Source of the DNA: Clostridia bacterium
Lineage (GTDB): Bacteria > Bacillota > Clostridia > UBA1381 > UBA9506
Reading direction: 5' to 3'
DNA: 64,000 nt
NCBI GenBank assembly: GCA_017549205.1
Contig: JAFYVH010000011.1
Span: forward strand, 34,514 to 98,513
Shown: piece by piece, positions 9,160 to 18,105 of the stretch
Layout of the letters: the number at the start of each line of letters is the position of its first letter
Position numbering within the stretch: position 1 is the stretch's first letter
Made by a program: the position numbers and the translations under genes
The notes under the pieces: generated by a model
What the model was told of the DNA's origin: nothing
What the model saw: the letters and a program-made list of their open reading frames with translations, nothing else
Databases searched by the model: none

Positions 9160-9828
9160 TTGATTAAAGGCGTTATTTTTGATTTAGATGGTACAATTTT
9201 AAATACCATAGACGATTTGGTGGCTGCCATGAACCGTATGCTGGTCAGCTTTGGCTATCCGCCTCGGGAAGATATGGATTTTCAAAAACAGGCCATTGGC
9301 TATGGCGCCAGAAATTATGTTAAAAAATGTATGCCTGCGTCCGAGCAGGAAAACGATGCACAAATTGACAAATGTCTGGCAGCATACTACGAAGACTATA
9401 GAGCCAATTCAAGCGTTAAAACAAAGCCCTATGAGGATATTAATGCGGTTTTGACATTTTTGAAAAGCCACCGGATAAAAATCGGTGTCCTATCTAACAA
9501 GCCCGATGGTGCCACCAAGGCTTTAGTCAAAAAGTGGTTTGGGGCTTATGATTTTGACTGTGTTTATGGCGAACGCGAGAATGTTCCCCCGAAGCCTCAT
9601 AAAGGTGCGCCCCTTTCCATTGCAAAGGAAATGGGTCTTACTCCTTCTGAAATTGCCTTTGTTGGTGACAGCGAGGTGGACATGCAAACCGGTGTTGCAG
9701 CCGGCATGATTCCCCTTGGTGTTTTGTGGGGTTTTCGCACCAAAGAGCAGCTACTCTCCGGCGGTGCACAGTTTTTGGCAGTAACACCGAAAGATTTAAT
9801 TACCATTATTGAAGAATATAATCAATGA
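9160..9828 (+). CDS. HAD family phosphatase, phosphoglycolate phosphatase (Gph/PpaX)-like
   Basis: A 222-residue haloacid-dehalogenase hydrolase. Motif I is FDLDGTILNT with the nucleophilic Asp near residue 8, motif II Ser/Thr is in VLSNKP, motif III Lys is in PPKPHKGAPL, and motif IV is FVGDSEVDM. The alpha-helical cap between motifs I and II is of the Gph/PpaX type. The start is TTG 9160, six bases after GGAGGG; there is no suitable ATG. The physiological substrate cannot be fixed: phosphoglycolate, pyrophosphate or a sugar phosphate are all possible. Confidence 0.8.
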   Translation: MIKGVIFDLDGTILNTIDDLVAAMNRMLVSFGYPPREDMDFQKQAIGYGARNYVKKCMPASEQENDAQIDKCLAAYYEDYRANSSVKTKPYEDINAVLTFLKSHRIKIGVLSNKPDGATKALVKKWFGAYDFDCVYGERENVPPKPHKGAPLSIAKEMGLTPSEIAFVGDSEVDMQTGVAAGMIPLGVLWGFRTKEQLLSGGAQFLAVTPKDLITIIEEYNQ

Positions 9829-9837
9829 AAACTTTCA

Positions 9838-9865
9838 TTGTAAACAAGGTCAAAGTGACTATAAA
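9838..9865 (+). promoter_or_regulatory. Putative promoter for the gatCAB operon
   Basis: TTGTAA (9838-9843), 16-bp spacer, TATAAA (9860-9865), 45 bp before gatC. A short hairpin (CAATGAAA / TTTCATTG, 9823-9840) overlaps the stop of the preceding gene and the -35 element. Confidence 0.4.
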
Positions 9866-9910
9866 TAAATTTTAAAATCAATGAATTTTAGAAGAATAGG
9901 AGACGGAAAA

Positions 9911-10198
9911 ATGAAAATTTCGAAAGAAGAAGTTTTACATGTTGCCAAACTTGCACGACTCAAGCTTTCAGACAGCGAAGCAGAAGCCCTTTCTGCTGAC
10001 ATGGAAAGTATTATTGGTTTTGCAAATAAATTAAATGAGCTGGACACAGAGGGCGTTGTTCCCACGGCTCATGCCATTCCCATGAGTAATGCTTTTCGTG
10101 AGGATGTAGTGAAGCCTTCTTATGACCGTGATGCAATGCTTGCCAATGCACCCAGCGCAGAAGACGGAGGCTACACAGTACCAAAGGTTGTTGAATAA
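9911..10198 (+). CDS. gatC: Aspartyl/glutamyl-tRNA amidotransferase subunit C
   Basis: GatC clamps GatA to GatB in the amidotransferase that converts Glu-tRNA(Gln) and Asp-tRNA(Asn) to their amidated forms. The 95-residue product starts MKISKEEVLHVAKLARLKL and contains the family's later segment AFREDVVKPSYD. ATG 9911 follows AGGAGA (9899-9904); an in-frame ATG at 9881 would add ten residues not seen in homologues. It is first of gatC-gatA-gatB with spacings of 18 and 11 bp. Confidence 0.95.
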   Translation: MKISKEEVLHVAKLARLKLSDSEAEALSADMESIIGFANKLNELDTEGVVPTAHAIPMSNAFREDVVKPSYDRDAMLANAPSAEDGGYTVPKVVE

Positions 10199-10216
10199 TA
10201 CAGAAGGAGTTTGATT

Positions 10217-11665
10217 ATGCATACATTAACGGCTCATGAAATCAGAGACAAAATAAAAAATAAAGAAATGTCCTCAAAAGAAATCACCAAGGCCTTTTTA
10301 GACCGGATTGAAAAGGTGGAAGATAAGGTTGAAAGCTATGTAACCATTCTGCCCGAAGAGGCCATGAAAGCCGCTGAGACGGTGGATGAAAAAATTGCGA
10401 AAGGTGAGAGCGTGGGCGCTTTAGCCGGTGTTCCCATGGCGCTTAAGGATAATCTTTGTACAAAGGATATTTTAACCACCTGCTCATCCAAAATGCTGCA
10501 TAACTTCCGCCCGCCTTACGACTGTACAGTGGCGCAAAAGCTGAAAGATGCCGACACGGTGCTCCTTGGCAAGCTGAACATGGATGAATTTGCAATGGGT
10601 TCATCCACTGAAAATTCGTTTTTTAAGAAAACAAAAAATCCTTATGATATTACCAAAGTGCCCGGCGGTTCTTCCGGCGGTTCAGCAGCCTGCGTTGCAG
10701 CGGATGAAGCAGCTTTCACTTTAGGCTCTGACACCGGTGGTTCCATTCGTCAGCCGGCGTCTTTGTGTGGCTGCGTTGGTTTAAAACCCACCTATGGCAC
10801 CGTATCCCGCTTTGGTCTGGTGGCCTTTGCTTCATCCTTAGACCAGATTGGTCCCTTGGCAAAAGATGTTACTGACTGTGCACTGGTTTATGACCAGATT
10901 GTTGGTTATGACGCCATGGATTCCACCAGCGTTAACCGTAAATATGCCTCTTTTGAAAAGGCATTAACAGGTGATGTTTGTGGTCTTAAAATTGGTGTTC
11001 CTGCCGAATATATGGGTGAGGGCATCAGCGAGCCGGTGCAAAAAGCCATTTTGGCTGCTCTTGATTCTTTTAAAGCGTTGGGCGCTGAATATGAAGACAT
11101 GCATCTGCCCTTAAACGAATATGCCCTGCCGGCTTACTACATGATTTCTTCTGCTGAGGCAAGCTCGAATCTGGCTCGTTTTGACGGCGTTAAATATGGC
11201 TTCCGTGCAGAAAAGTTTGACGACTTGGTTGATTTATATGCACAAACCCGCAGCGAAGGCTTTGGCGCAGAGGTTAAGCGCCGTATCATGATTGGTACCT
11301 ATGCCTTGTCTTCCGGTTACTATGATGCATATTATAAAAAAGCACAACAGGTTAGAACCATGATTATGCAGGATTTTGACAAGGCTTTCGAAAAATATGA
11401 TGTGCTGGTTACACCTGCTACACCCACCACAGCCTTTGGCATTGGCGAAAAAACCGATGACCCCTTGCAGATGTACATGGCGGATATTTGTACCGTTTCG
11501 GTTAACATCGCCGGTCTGCCTGCTGTTGTTCTGCCTTGCGGTTATGATGCAAACGGCTTGCCCGTGGGCTTGCAGATTATCGGCAAACCCTTTGGCGAGG
11601 CGGCAATTTTGAATGCGGCCTATGCTTTAGAAAAAAACATTTCTAAAGTCAGACCCACACTATAG
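10217..11665 (+). CDS. gatA: Aspartyl/glutamyl-tRNA amidotransferase subunit A
   Basis: GatA is the glutaminase subunit that releases ammonia from glutamine for GatB. The 482-residue product has the amidase signature [18 protein letters not shown] and [13 protein letters not shown], supplying the Ser-cisSer-Lys triad with Lys in ALKDNLCT. The start is ATG 10217, seven bases after AAGGAG (10204-10209); a TTG at 10211 is too close to that site. It is complete and of usual length. Confidence 0.97.
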   Translation: MHTLTAHEIRDKIKNKEMSSKEITKAFLDRIEKVEDKVESYVTILPEEAMKAAETVDEKIAKGESVGALAGVPMALKDNLCTKDILTTCSSKMLHNFRPPYDCTVAQKLKDADTVLLGKLNMDEFAMGSSTENSFFKKTKNPYDITKVPGGSSGGSAACVAADEAAFTLGSDTGGSIRQPASLCGCVGLKPTYGTVSRFGLVAFASSLDQIGPLAKDVTDCALVYDQIVGYDAMDSTSVNRKYASFEKALTGDVCGLKIGVPAEYMGEGISEPVQKAILAALDSFKALGAEYEDMHLPLNEYALPAYYMISSAEASSNLARFDGVKYGFRAEKFDDLVDLYAQTRSEGFGAEVKRRIMIGTYALSSGYYDAYYKKAQQVRTMIMQDFDKAFEKYDVLVTPATPTTAFGIGEKTDDPLQMYMADICTVSVNIAGLPAVVLPCGYDANGLPVGLQIIGKPFGEAAILNAAYALEKNISKVRPTL

Positions 11666-11676
11666 GAGGACAAATC

Positions 11677-13110
11677 ATGAATTACGAAACTGTCATCGGT
11701 CTTGAGGTTCATGCCGAGCTCAAGACCAATACAAAAATATACTGCGGTTGTAAAAATGAGTTTGGTGGCGAGCCTAACACCCACACCTGTCCCATTTGTA
11801 CCGGTATGCCCGGCACCCTGCCTGTTTTGAACAAGAGGGTGGTTGACTTTGCAATCAAAGCAGGCCTTGCTATGAATTGCACCATTACCAAATACGGCAA
11901 GCAGGACAGAAAGAATTATTTTTATCCCGACCTGCCCAAAGCCTATCAGATTTCACAGTTTGATTTGCCTTTGTGTCAGAACGGATACATCGACATTTTG
12001 GTTGACGGTGAAACCCGTCGCATCGGCATCACTCGTATCCACATTGAAGAAGATGCCGGCAAACTGGTGCATGATGATTATGCCAACTGCTCCATAGCGG
12101 ACTATAATCGTTGCGGCGTTCCCCTGATTGAGATTGTATCCGAGCCCGATTTGCGCTCTCCTGAAGAGGCAAGAGTCTTTTTAGAAACTTTAAAATCTAT
12201 CTTGGAATATACCGAGGTTTCGGACTGCAAAATGCAGGAAGGCTCTCTGCGTTGCGATGTTAATGTGTCCCTTCGTCCCTTTGGACAAAAAGAGTTTGGT
12301 ACCCGTTGCGAAATGAAGAACATTAACTCCTTCCGTGCGGCAGTTCGCTCAATGGAATATGAACAGAAGCGGCAGGCAGAGGTGCTTTCTGCCGGCGGTG
12401 TTATCGTGCAGGAAACACGCAGTTGGGACGATGTTAAAGGCACCAGCGTTGTTATGAGAACAAAGGAAGATGCTCAGGATTATCGCTATTTCCCCGAGCC
12501 GGACCTTTTGCCTATTGTGGTTTCAGATGAATGGGTTGAAGAAATTAAAAAAACCATTCCGGAATTGCCCGAGCAGCGTCGCAGCCGTTATGTGAACGAT
12601 TATGGTCTGCCGGAATATGATGCGTTTCTTTTGACATCTTCTAAAAAAACCGCCGATTTCTTTGATGAAACCGTGAATCTGGGTGCTGCACCGAAAACCG
12701 TCAGCAACTGGTTAATGGGTGACATCGCCAAGGTTTTAAATGACCGTGAATTAGAAGCAGGCGACATTCCTTTTTCACCGGCACAGTTAAAATCATTAAT
12801 TGCCTTAATTGAAAAGGGAACCATCAGCAACAGTGCAGCTAAAAAGGTTTTAAATGAGATGTTTAACAGCTCAGAAGAACCTGAAAAAATCGTGGAACAA
12901 CTCGGTCTTTCACAGGTGTCAGACGAGGGTGCATTAATGGCTATGGTGCAGGAAGTAATGGCACAAAATCCGCAGTCTATTGTGGATTATAAAGCAGGTA
13001 AAGACAGAGCTTTAGGCTTTTTGATGGGACAGGTTATGCGTGTTTCCAAGGGAAAAGCAAATCCGCAGGTAATCAGCCAGATGTTAAAGGAAGCATTAGA
13101 TAAAGCATGA
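11677..13110 (+). CDS. gatB: Aspartyl/glutamyl-tRNA amidotransferase subunit B
   Basis: GatB binds the misacylated tRNA, phosphorylates its Glu or Asp side chain with ATP and transfers ammonia to it. The 477-residue product begins YETVIGLEVHAELKT and has the zinc-binding cysteines (CGCKNEFGG...HTCPICTG), the conserved RKNYFYPDLPKAYQISQ and the C-terminal tail domain that contacts tRNA (GFLMGQVM). The presence of the amidotransferase implies that this organism lacks at least one of GlnRS and AsnRS, as is usual in Clostridia. The next gene overlaps its stop by four bases. Confidence 0.97.
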   Translation: MNYETVIGLEVHAELKTNTKIYCGCKNEFGGEPNTHTCPICTGMPGTLPVLNKRVVDFAIKAGLAMNCTITKYGKQDRKNYFYPDLPKAYQISQFDLPLCQNGYIDILVDGETRRIGITRIHIEEDAGKLVHDDYANCSIADYNRCGVPLIEIVSEPDLRSPEEARVFLETLKSILEYTEVSDCKMQEGSLRCDVNVSLRPFGQKEFGTRCEMKNINSFRAAVRSMEYEQKRQAEVLSAGGVIVQETRSWDDVKGTSVVMRTKEDAQDYRYFPEPDLLPIVVSDEWVEEIKKTIPELPEQRRSRYVNDYGLPEYDAFLLTSSKKTADFFDETVNLGAAPKTVSNWLMGDIAKVLNDRELEAGDIPFSPAQLKSLIALIEKGTISNSAAKKVLNEMFNSSEEPEKIVEQLGLSQVSDEGALMAMVQEVMAQNPQSIVDYKAGKDRALGFLMGQVMRVSKGKANPQVISQMLKEALDKA

Positions 13111-13619
13111 GCAGACTTCATATAAGCAAGTTATACCAAGAAATTTATAAACGATTTGACGCCCTGACTCCCGTTCCCTTTGATTGCGGCGCCCTTTGCG
13201 GCAAGCTGTGCTGTGAGGGGGATGCTGAAAGCGGCATGTATCTCTTTCCCGGCGAAAAAAAGCTTTTCGTCGGGAAAGATAATTTTTCAGTTTTATCAAC
13301 TGATTTTATAGTGGGCGGTAAGGCGGTGGATTTAGTCACTTGTCATGGACCTTGCAAAAGAGAAGAGCGGCCTCTTTCCTGCCGCATTTTTCCTCTCATT
13401 CCCTTTTACCGAAAAGGCTCAACCCTGGAGATTATTCACGACCCCCGGGCAAGCTTTTGCCCGCTGACTCATCCCGAAGCGGCTGATTGCATTGACGAAG
13501 CCTTTATCCGTGAGGTGCGCCGCACTTTTGAATTGTTAATTAAAATCCCAGCGGTTGCGAACTATTTAGACGCTTTGTCCTATGTTTTAGATGATTATCA
13601 GAAGTTAAACAGGTGGTGA
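13107..13619 (+). CDS. Cysteine-rich protein of unknown function
   Basis: A 170-residue soluble protein whose ATG overlaps the gatB stop (ATGA), so it is translationally coupled to the amidotransferase. It has ten cysteines, most in conserved-looking clusters: CGALCGKLCC near residue 27, CHGPC, RPLSCRIFP and FCPL. The spacing suggests a metal or Fe-S site, loosely like YkgJ-type zinc/iron-chelating proteins. Similar short proteins with CG-x-LC and GMYLFPGE motifs occur widely in Clostridia as hypotheticals, and I know of no characterised member. Its position between gatB and mnmE suggests, weakly, a role in translation or tRNA metabolism. Confidence 0.75.
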   Translation: MSRLHISKLYQEIYKRFDALTPVPFDCGALCGKLCCEGDAESGMYLFPGEKKLFVGKDNFSVLSTDFIVGGKAVDLVTCHGPCKREERPLSCRIFPLIPFYRKGSTLEIIHDPRASFCPLTHPEAADCIDEAFIREVRRTFELLIKIPAVANYLDALSYVLDDYQKLNRW

Positions 13620-13624
13620 CAGCT

Positions 13625-14986
13625 TTGAAAGAAACAACAATTGCAGCCATTGCAACAGCACCCGGTGAAGGTGGCATTGCGGTGATTCGCGTTAGCGGAA
13701 CCGAGGCCATCTCTGTTTGTGACCGCGTTTTTCGCGGCAAAAAGGCGTTAGCTGATTGCCCGAGTCACACCCTGGCCTATGGACACATTGTGCAAAACGA
13801 CACAATTTTAGATGAGGTGTTGGCAGGTGTTATGCGTGCGCCCCGTTCTTACACAGGTGAAGATGTGGTTGAAATCAGCTGTCATGGTGGCAGTTACATA
13901 GCACGAAGCGTGTTGTCGGCCATTTTATCTAGCGGAGCAGTACTTGCCACACGGGGCGAGTTTACAAAACGAGCTTTTTTAAACGGCAAGATGGATTTAT
14001 CACAGGCTGAAGCCGTTATCGATTTGATTCAGGCGGAATCAGACGCAGCGGTTACGCTTTCTGTTAATCAGCTTAAAGGTCGTCTGTCTGCGCCCATTGA
14101 AGCCATCCGACAAGAAATTTTGCATTTGGCGGCAGGACTTGATGTGATGGCAGACTATCCTGATGAAGATGTTGAAGAAACCACCACGGCAGAAACCGAA
14201 ACCACCCTTAAGGAACTGATTTTAAAGCTAAAGGACATGCAGGGTGAGGCAGAACAGGGCAGATTGATTCGTGAGGGCATTAACACAGTTATTGTGGGTA
14301 AACCCAATGTGGGCAAATCTTCTTTGCTAAACAGTTTATCCGGCACAGACAGGGCTTTGGTCACCCAGCAGGCCGGCACAACACGCGATGTCATTGAAGA
14401 ATCTGTTCGTTTGGGCGAATTGCGGCTGAATCTATTTGATACCGCCGGTATTCGCAATGAGGCAGAAGCCATTGAAGAAATGGGCATTAAAAAGGCAAAA
14501 GAATATGTAGAGCGGGCTGACCTTGTGCTTTTTGTGTTGGATGCATCGAAAACTTTTGATGCTGAAGACGAAGCCATTTTAGAAATAGTAAAAAATAAAA
14601 ATGTAATTGTTGTTTTGAATAAATCAGACTTAGAGCGCACCTGCCGCTTGACGGGGGTAGCGGCAAAATTGCCGCAGGTGGTGCTGTCTGCAAAATATAG
14701 TGAGGGACTTTCAGACCTTGAAGAAATAGTAACCGCGCTATTTTCCTTGGGTAAAATCACCCAAAGGCAAGATGCAGCAGTTATCAATCTGCGGCACAAA
14801 CAAGCCATCAGCGAGGCGCTTTCGGCCCTCCAAAATGCCCTTGCCACACTGGGTGCAGGTATGCCTACTGACCTTTTATCAGTAGACTTGCGCATAGCGA
14901 TAGAGGCCTTGGGCACCATTGATGGTCAAACGGTATCAGAGGAAATCGTGGACGAAATTTTCTCCCGTTTTTGCCTGGGTAAGTAG
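13625..14986 (+). CDS. mnmE: tRNA uridine-5-carboxymethylaminomethyl modification GTPase MnmE
   Basis: MnmE with MnmG installs carboxymethylaminomethyl groups at U34 of certain tRNAs. It shows the N-terminal formyl-THF-binding domain (IAAIATAPGEGGIAVIRVSG), an inserted G domain with GKPNVGKSS, DTAGI and NKSD, and the C-terminal FCLGK motif with the conserved cysteine. TTG 13625 places the start eight bases after AGGTGG (13611-13616) and gives MKETTIAAIAT, close to homologues; GTG codons at 13613 and 13616 are alternatives. mnmG is not adjacent in this window. It is complete at 453 residues. Confidence 0.95.
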   Translation: MKETTIAAIATAPGEGGIAVIRVSGTEAISVCDRVFRGKKALADCPSHTLAYGHIVQNDTILDEVLAGVMRAPRSYTGEDVVEISCHGGSYIARSVLSAILSSGAVLATRGEFTKRAFLNGKMDLSQAEAVIDLIQAESDAAVTLSVNQLKGRLSAPIEAIRQEILHLAAGLDVMADYPDEDVEETTTAETETTLKELILKLKDMQGEAEQGRLIREGINTVIVGKPNVGKSSLLNSLSGTDRALVTQQAGTTRDVIEESVRLGELRLNLFDTAGIRNEAEAIEEMGIKKAKEYVERADLVLFVLDASKTFDAEDEAILEIVKNKNVIVVLNKSDLERTCRLTGVAAKLPQVVLSAKYSEGLSDLEEIVTALFSLGKITQRQDAAVINLRHKQAISEALSALQNALATLGAGMPTDLLSVDLRIAIEALGTIDGQTVSEEIVDEIFSRFCLGK

Positions 14987-15069
14987 TCTATTCGTCCTTT
15001 TAAAACAATACAATGAATTAATAGAGTCAATCCTGTCCAAAACAATTTGGAAGAGTGGGGGTCACAAGA

Positions 15070-16815
15070 TTGAAAAAACAATCCTATTTAAAAGGTGCAG
15101 TCATTTTGGTTGTAGCCAATGCGCTGGTTAAGGTCATTGGGGCGTTGTTTAAAATTCCCCTTGCCAATATCATTCACGAAGAGGGTATGGCCATATTCAG
15201 CACCGCCTATAACCTGTATGCCTGCATGTTTGTTATTGCAACGGCAGGTCTGCCGGTGGCTGTTTCAAAAATGGTGTCGGCCAGCGTTGCTAAAAACAAC
15301 TATACTGAAACAAAGAAAATCTTTCGGGCGGCCATTACCTTGCTGTTTTTAATCGGTTTGGCGGGTATGCTTGTTTTGCTTTTGGGCGCCAAGATTTTTG
15401 CGGTTTCCGTTGTGAATTCCCCGTCTTCTTATTTGAGTATTATTGCCATTGCGCCGGCTATCTTTTTTGTATCGCTGCTTTCTGCATTCAGAGGCTATTT
15501 TCAAGGATTTTCTGACATGCTGCCCACGGCCTTGTCTGAAGTGGCAGAGGCTTTGGGCAAACTGGTTATCGGTCTTTTGTTGGCTTATGTTTTATTCCCC
15601 AGCGGCATTGTGAATGCTGCTGCCGGTGCGGTTTTAGGCGTAACGGCAGGCACATTTTTTGCTTGCATCATTATGGTTGTTACCTTTGTTGCTCGCAGAA
15701 AAGCCATGAACAAACAGGCCATCCTTTATAACCCCCAGTCCCGCAGCGCAAGGTCGATTTTTGCGGAGCTTGCCAAATTGGCCGTTCCTATCACCATTGG
15801 TGCGGCGGTTACTTCTTTAACCAATGTAATTGATGTGGTTATGATTCGCAAGCAGCTCCAAACCATTTCTGTGACACAAGACATGTTTAACACTCTGACC
15901 GAGTTTTATGGGGTGTCACCTGCTGAGGCTATCATTGGGAATGCCATGGCAATTAAACCCTCTGAAATTTTATACGGTGCTTATTCGGGATTTGCCATCC
16001 CCATGTTTAATTTGCCGCCCACCATCATCATGTCACTTTCCATGAGCGTAGTGCCCTTTATTTCCGGCGCTTTCGCAACGAAAAACTTTGCAGAAGTGAA
16101 AAAACTTTCAGAGTCAACTTTGCGCATTACCATGCTGTTTTCGCTGCCTTGTGCAGTGGGTTTATCGGTTTTAAGCGAACCGATTCTCACAGCGGTTTAT
16201 AATAATGCCCGTGCGGCATCCATGTTGACCATTTTGGGCTATGCCGTTATTTTTGTCAGCCTAGTTTCTGTTTCAACGGCCATGCTGCAGGCGGCAGGAA
16301 AGGTTATGATTCCTGTGCGGAATATGGCCATTGGCGGCGTGGTTAAAATTGTGACAAACTTTATTTTAATAGCCATCCCCGGCATCAATATTGGTGGTGC
16401 ACCCATCAGCACCAATTTGTGCTACTTGGTGATTACTGTGCTGAATTTAAACAGTGTACGGCGCATTATGGGTGCAAAAATGCCCCTTTCAAGCTTTGTT
16501 TTGCGTCCTGTTATAGCCAGCGGTATTATGGGGGTTGGCGGATATTTTGCCTATCAACTGGCAGCGAAGTTTTTGAATATTGCTCCTATGGCATTGACAG
16601 TAAACTTCATGCCCCAAAACCCACCCATCACCCCGGTGGTTTCCGGCATTCGAATCAAAATGATTATCGCCCTTGGAGTTGCAATTTGTGTGGCTGTGCT
16701 GCTTTATGGTATTATGGTTTTTGCCTTTAAGCTGATTCGCCGAGAAGATGTTTTGATGATGCCCAAAGGTGAAAAGTTAGCAGGTCTTTTGGATAAATTC
16801 CGTTTGCTTTCTTAA
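15070..16815 (+). CDS. SpoVB/MurJ-like lipid flippase (MOP superfamily)
   Basis: A polytopic membrane protein of about 581 residues with some 14 predicted spans. The N-terminal pattern KGAVILVVANALVKVIGALF followed by KIPLANIIHEEGMAIFSTAYN is typical of SpoVB/YtgP polysaccharide-biosynthesis flippases, which move lipid-linked cell-wall precursors or act in spore cortex synthesis. A proline-rich, less conserved loop (NFMPQNPPITPVVSG) lies between the last spans. TTG 15070 is preferred because GGGGG (15057-15061) lies nine bases upstream; GTG 15055 is possible. It could be a vegetative lipid II flippase or a sporulation protein; the sequence does not decide. Confidence 0.82.
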   Translation: MKKQSYLKGAVILVVANALVKVIGALFKIPLANIIHEEGMAIFSTAYNLYACMFVIATAGLPVAVSKMVSASVAKNNYTETKKIFRAAITLLFLIGLAGMLVLLLGAKIFAVSVVNSPSSYLSIIAIAPAIFFVSLLSAFRGYFQGFSDMLPTALSEVAEALGKLVIGLLLAYVLFPSGIVNAAAGAVLGVTAGTFFACIIMVVTFVARRKAMNKQAILYNPQSRSARSIFAELAKLAVPITIGAAVTSLTNVIDVVMIRKQLQTISVTQDMFNTLTEFYGVSPAEAIIGNAMAIKPSEILYGAYSGFAIPMFNLPPTIIMSLSMSVVPFISGAFATKNFAEVKKLSESTLRITMLFSLPCAVGLSVLSEPILTAVYNNARAASMLTILGYAVIFVSLVSVSTAMLQAAGKVMIPVRNMAIGGVVKIVTNFILIAIPGINIGGAPISTNLCYLVITVLNLNSVRRIMGAKMPLSSFVLRPVIASGIMGVGGYFAYQLAAKFLNIAPMALTVNFMPQNPPITPVVSGIRIKMIIALGVAICVAVLLYGIMVFAFKLIRREDVLMMPKGEKLAGLLDKFRLLS

Positions 16816-16855
16816 AAGAGAAGTGCAGCAGTAATAATTAAAGGAGCAAAAGATT

Positions 16856-17644
16856 ATGGAACAAGAGAAAAAACACTATAGCTTTAGTGATTTGGTCGAT
16901 ATTTTGAGAGCCTTGCGGGGTGAAAATGGCTGCCCGTGGGACAAAGTGCAAACCCATCAGAGCATTAAAATGAATTTGATTGAAGAGGCCTATGAAGCCA
17001 TGGAGGCACTGGACCACGACACGCCGGATGCCTTTGCTGATGAATTGGGCGACCTTTTGATGCAGGTGGTTTTTCACGCGCAAATCGGCGAAGATGCAGG
17101 TACTTTTACCCTTGATGATGTGCTGTATCATATTTGCCATAAAATGATTTCACGACACAGCCACATTTTTGGAAATGATGTTGCCGAAACGCCCGAAGCG
17201 GTCCTTGACACCTGGGAAAAAAATAAGCAAAAAGAAAGAGGACAAAAAAGCTATACCGAAAGCATGGAGAGCGTGTGTTCGTATTTGCCGGCGCTGATTC
17301 GTGCCCAAAAGGTGCAGTCAAAGGCGGCTAAGGTGGGCTTTGATTGGGAAAGTGTCGATGGGGCACTGCAAAAATTGCGTGAAGAGGTTGAAGAACTGGC
17401 TGAAGCAGCAGGGCAGCAGGATAAGACTCATGTCAGCGAGGAACTGGGCGATGTTTTATTTTCGGCTGTTAATGTTGCCCGCTTTTTTAAATGTTCGGCG
17501 GAGGAATCCTTAGGGGAGACCATCCGCAAGTTTATCAACCGCTTTTCTTTTATTGAAAAAGAGGCCCAAAAAGCAGGCAAGAAACTGGAAGAAATGACAT
17601 TAGACGAGATGGATGCCCTGTGGAATGCGGCAAAAGGTCGTTAA
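16856..17644 (+). CDS. mazG: Nucleoside triphosphate pyrophosphohydrolase MazG
   Basis: MazG hydrolyses (d)NTPs to the monophosphate and pyrophosphate, cleaning the nucleotide pool. The 262-residue product contains two MazG domains in tandem, each with the EExxE metal-binding pattern (NLIEEAYEAMEAL and REEVEELAEA) and downstream DELGDLLMQVVFHA / EELGDVLFSAVN helices. This is the full bacterial two-domain form. The start is ATG 16856 with AAAGGAG upstream. It immediately precedes hup, an order also known in Bacillus. Confidence 0.93.
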   Translation: MEQEKKHYSFSDLVDILRALRGENGCPWDKVQTHQSIKMNLIEEAYEAMEALDHDTPDAFADELGDLLMQVVFHAQIGEDAGTFTLDDVLYHICHKMISRHSHIFGNDVAETPEAVLDTWEKNKQKERGQKSYTESMESVCSYLPALIRAQKVQSKAAKVGFDWESVDGALQKLREEVEELAEAAGQQDKTHVSEELGDVLFSAVNVARFFKCSAEESLGETIRKFINRFSFIEKEAQKAGKKLEEMTLDEMDALWNAAKGR

Positions 17645-17666
17645 AATAGACAAAAAAGGGTAGTTC

Positions 17667-17768
17667 TATTTAGTGATATTAAATGAAGATTATGTAAACA
17701 AGAAAAAAACATTTCACAAATGGCGAAATATGTCGTATAATGATATTTAGTGTTTTATATTATGTAAA
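17667..17768 (+). repeat. Pair of imperfect direct repeats around the hup promoter
   Basis: TATTTAGTG occurs at 17667-17675 and 17744-17752, and TTATGTAAA at 17690-17698 and 17760-17768, in the same order and orientation. One copy lies upstream of the -35 element and one spans the presumed start site and the leader. Confidence 0.5.
17713..17741 (+). promoter_or_regulatory. Putative sigma-A promoter for hup
   Basis: TTCACA (17713-17718), 17-bp spacer, TATAAT (17736-17741). The predicted transcript starts about 30 nt before the hup ATG. Confidence 0.7.
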
Positions 17769-17780
17769 GGAGGCGAGAAG

Positions 17781-18059
17781 ATGAATAAAGCAGAATTAGT
17801 TGCTGCACTGGCACAGAAGGCTGACATTACAAAAAAAGATGCGGAAAAAGTGCTGGGTGCGTTTGTTGACATCGTTGGAGAATCCTTGAAAAAAGGTGAT
17901 AAAGTTCAGTTGGTAGGTTTTGGTACATTTGAAGCAAGAAAGAGAGCTGCTCGTACCGGTAAGAACCCCCAGACAAAAGCTGTTATCAAAATTCCGGCAA
18001 GCGTTGTTCCGGCATTTAAAGCCGGCAAAGCATTAAAAGATGTTGTTTCCGGTAAATAA
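17781..18059 (+). CDS. hup: DNA-binding protein HU
   Basis: HU is the abundant histone-like dimer that bends and compacts DNA. The 92-residue product begins MNKAELVAALAQKADI and has the beta-arm core VGFGTFEARKRAARTGKNPQ followed by the conserved PAFKAGKALKD. It has a strong AAAGGAGG site, its own promoter and a strong terminator, so it is probably monocistronic and highly expressed. Confidence 0.97.
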   Translation: MNKAELVAALAQKADITKKDAEKVLGAFVDIVGESLKKGDKVQLVGFGTFEARKRAARTGKNPQTKAVIKIPASVVPAFKAGKALKDVVSGK

Positions 18060-18070
18060 TGAAAAAATTG

Positions 18071-18103
18071 AGCCGTCCGGCATTAGCCGGGCGGCTTTGT
18101 TTA
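18071..18103. terminator. Terminator between convergent hup and sigF
   Basis: AGCCGTCCGGC (18071-18081) pairs with GCCGGGCGGCT (18086-18096) with one wobble around ATTA, then TTGTTTA. An upstream A-rich run gives the opposite strand a weak U-tract, so it may serve both genes. Confidence 0.85.
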
Positions 18104-18105
18104 TA

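Noticed and set aside
14155..14919. 254-codon open frame on the minus strand inside mnmE
   Set aside because: It is the antisense shadow of a highly conserved gene; serine-rich, no ribosome site and no family resemblance.
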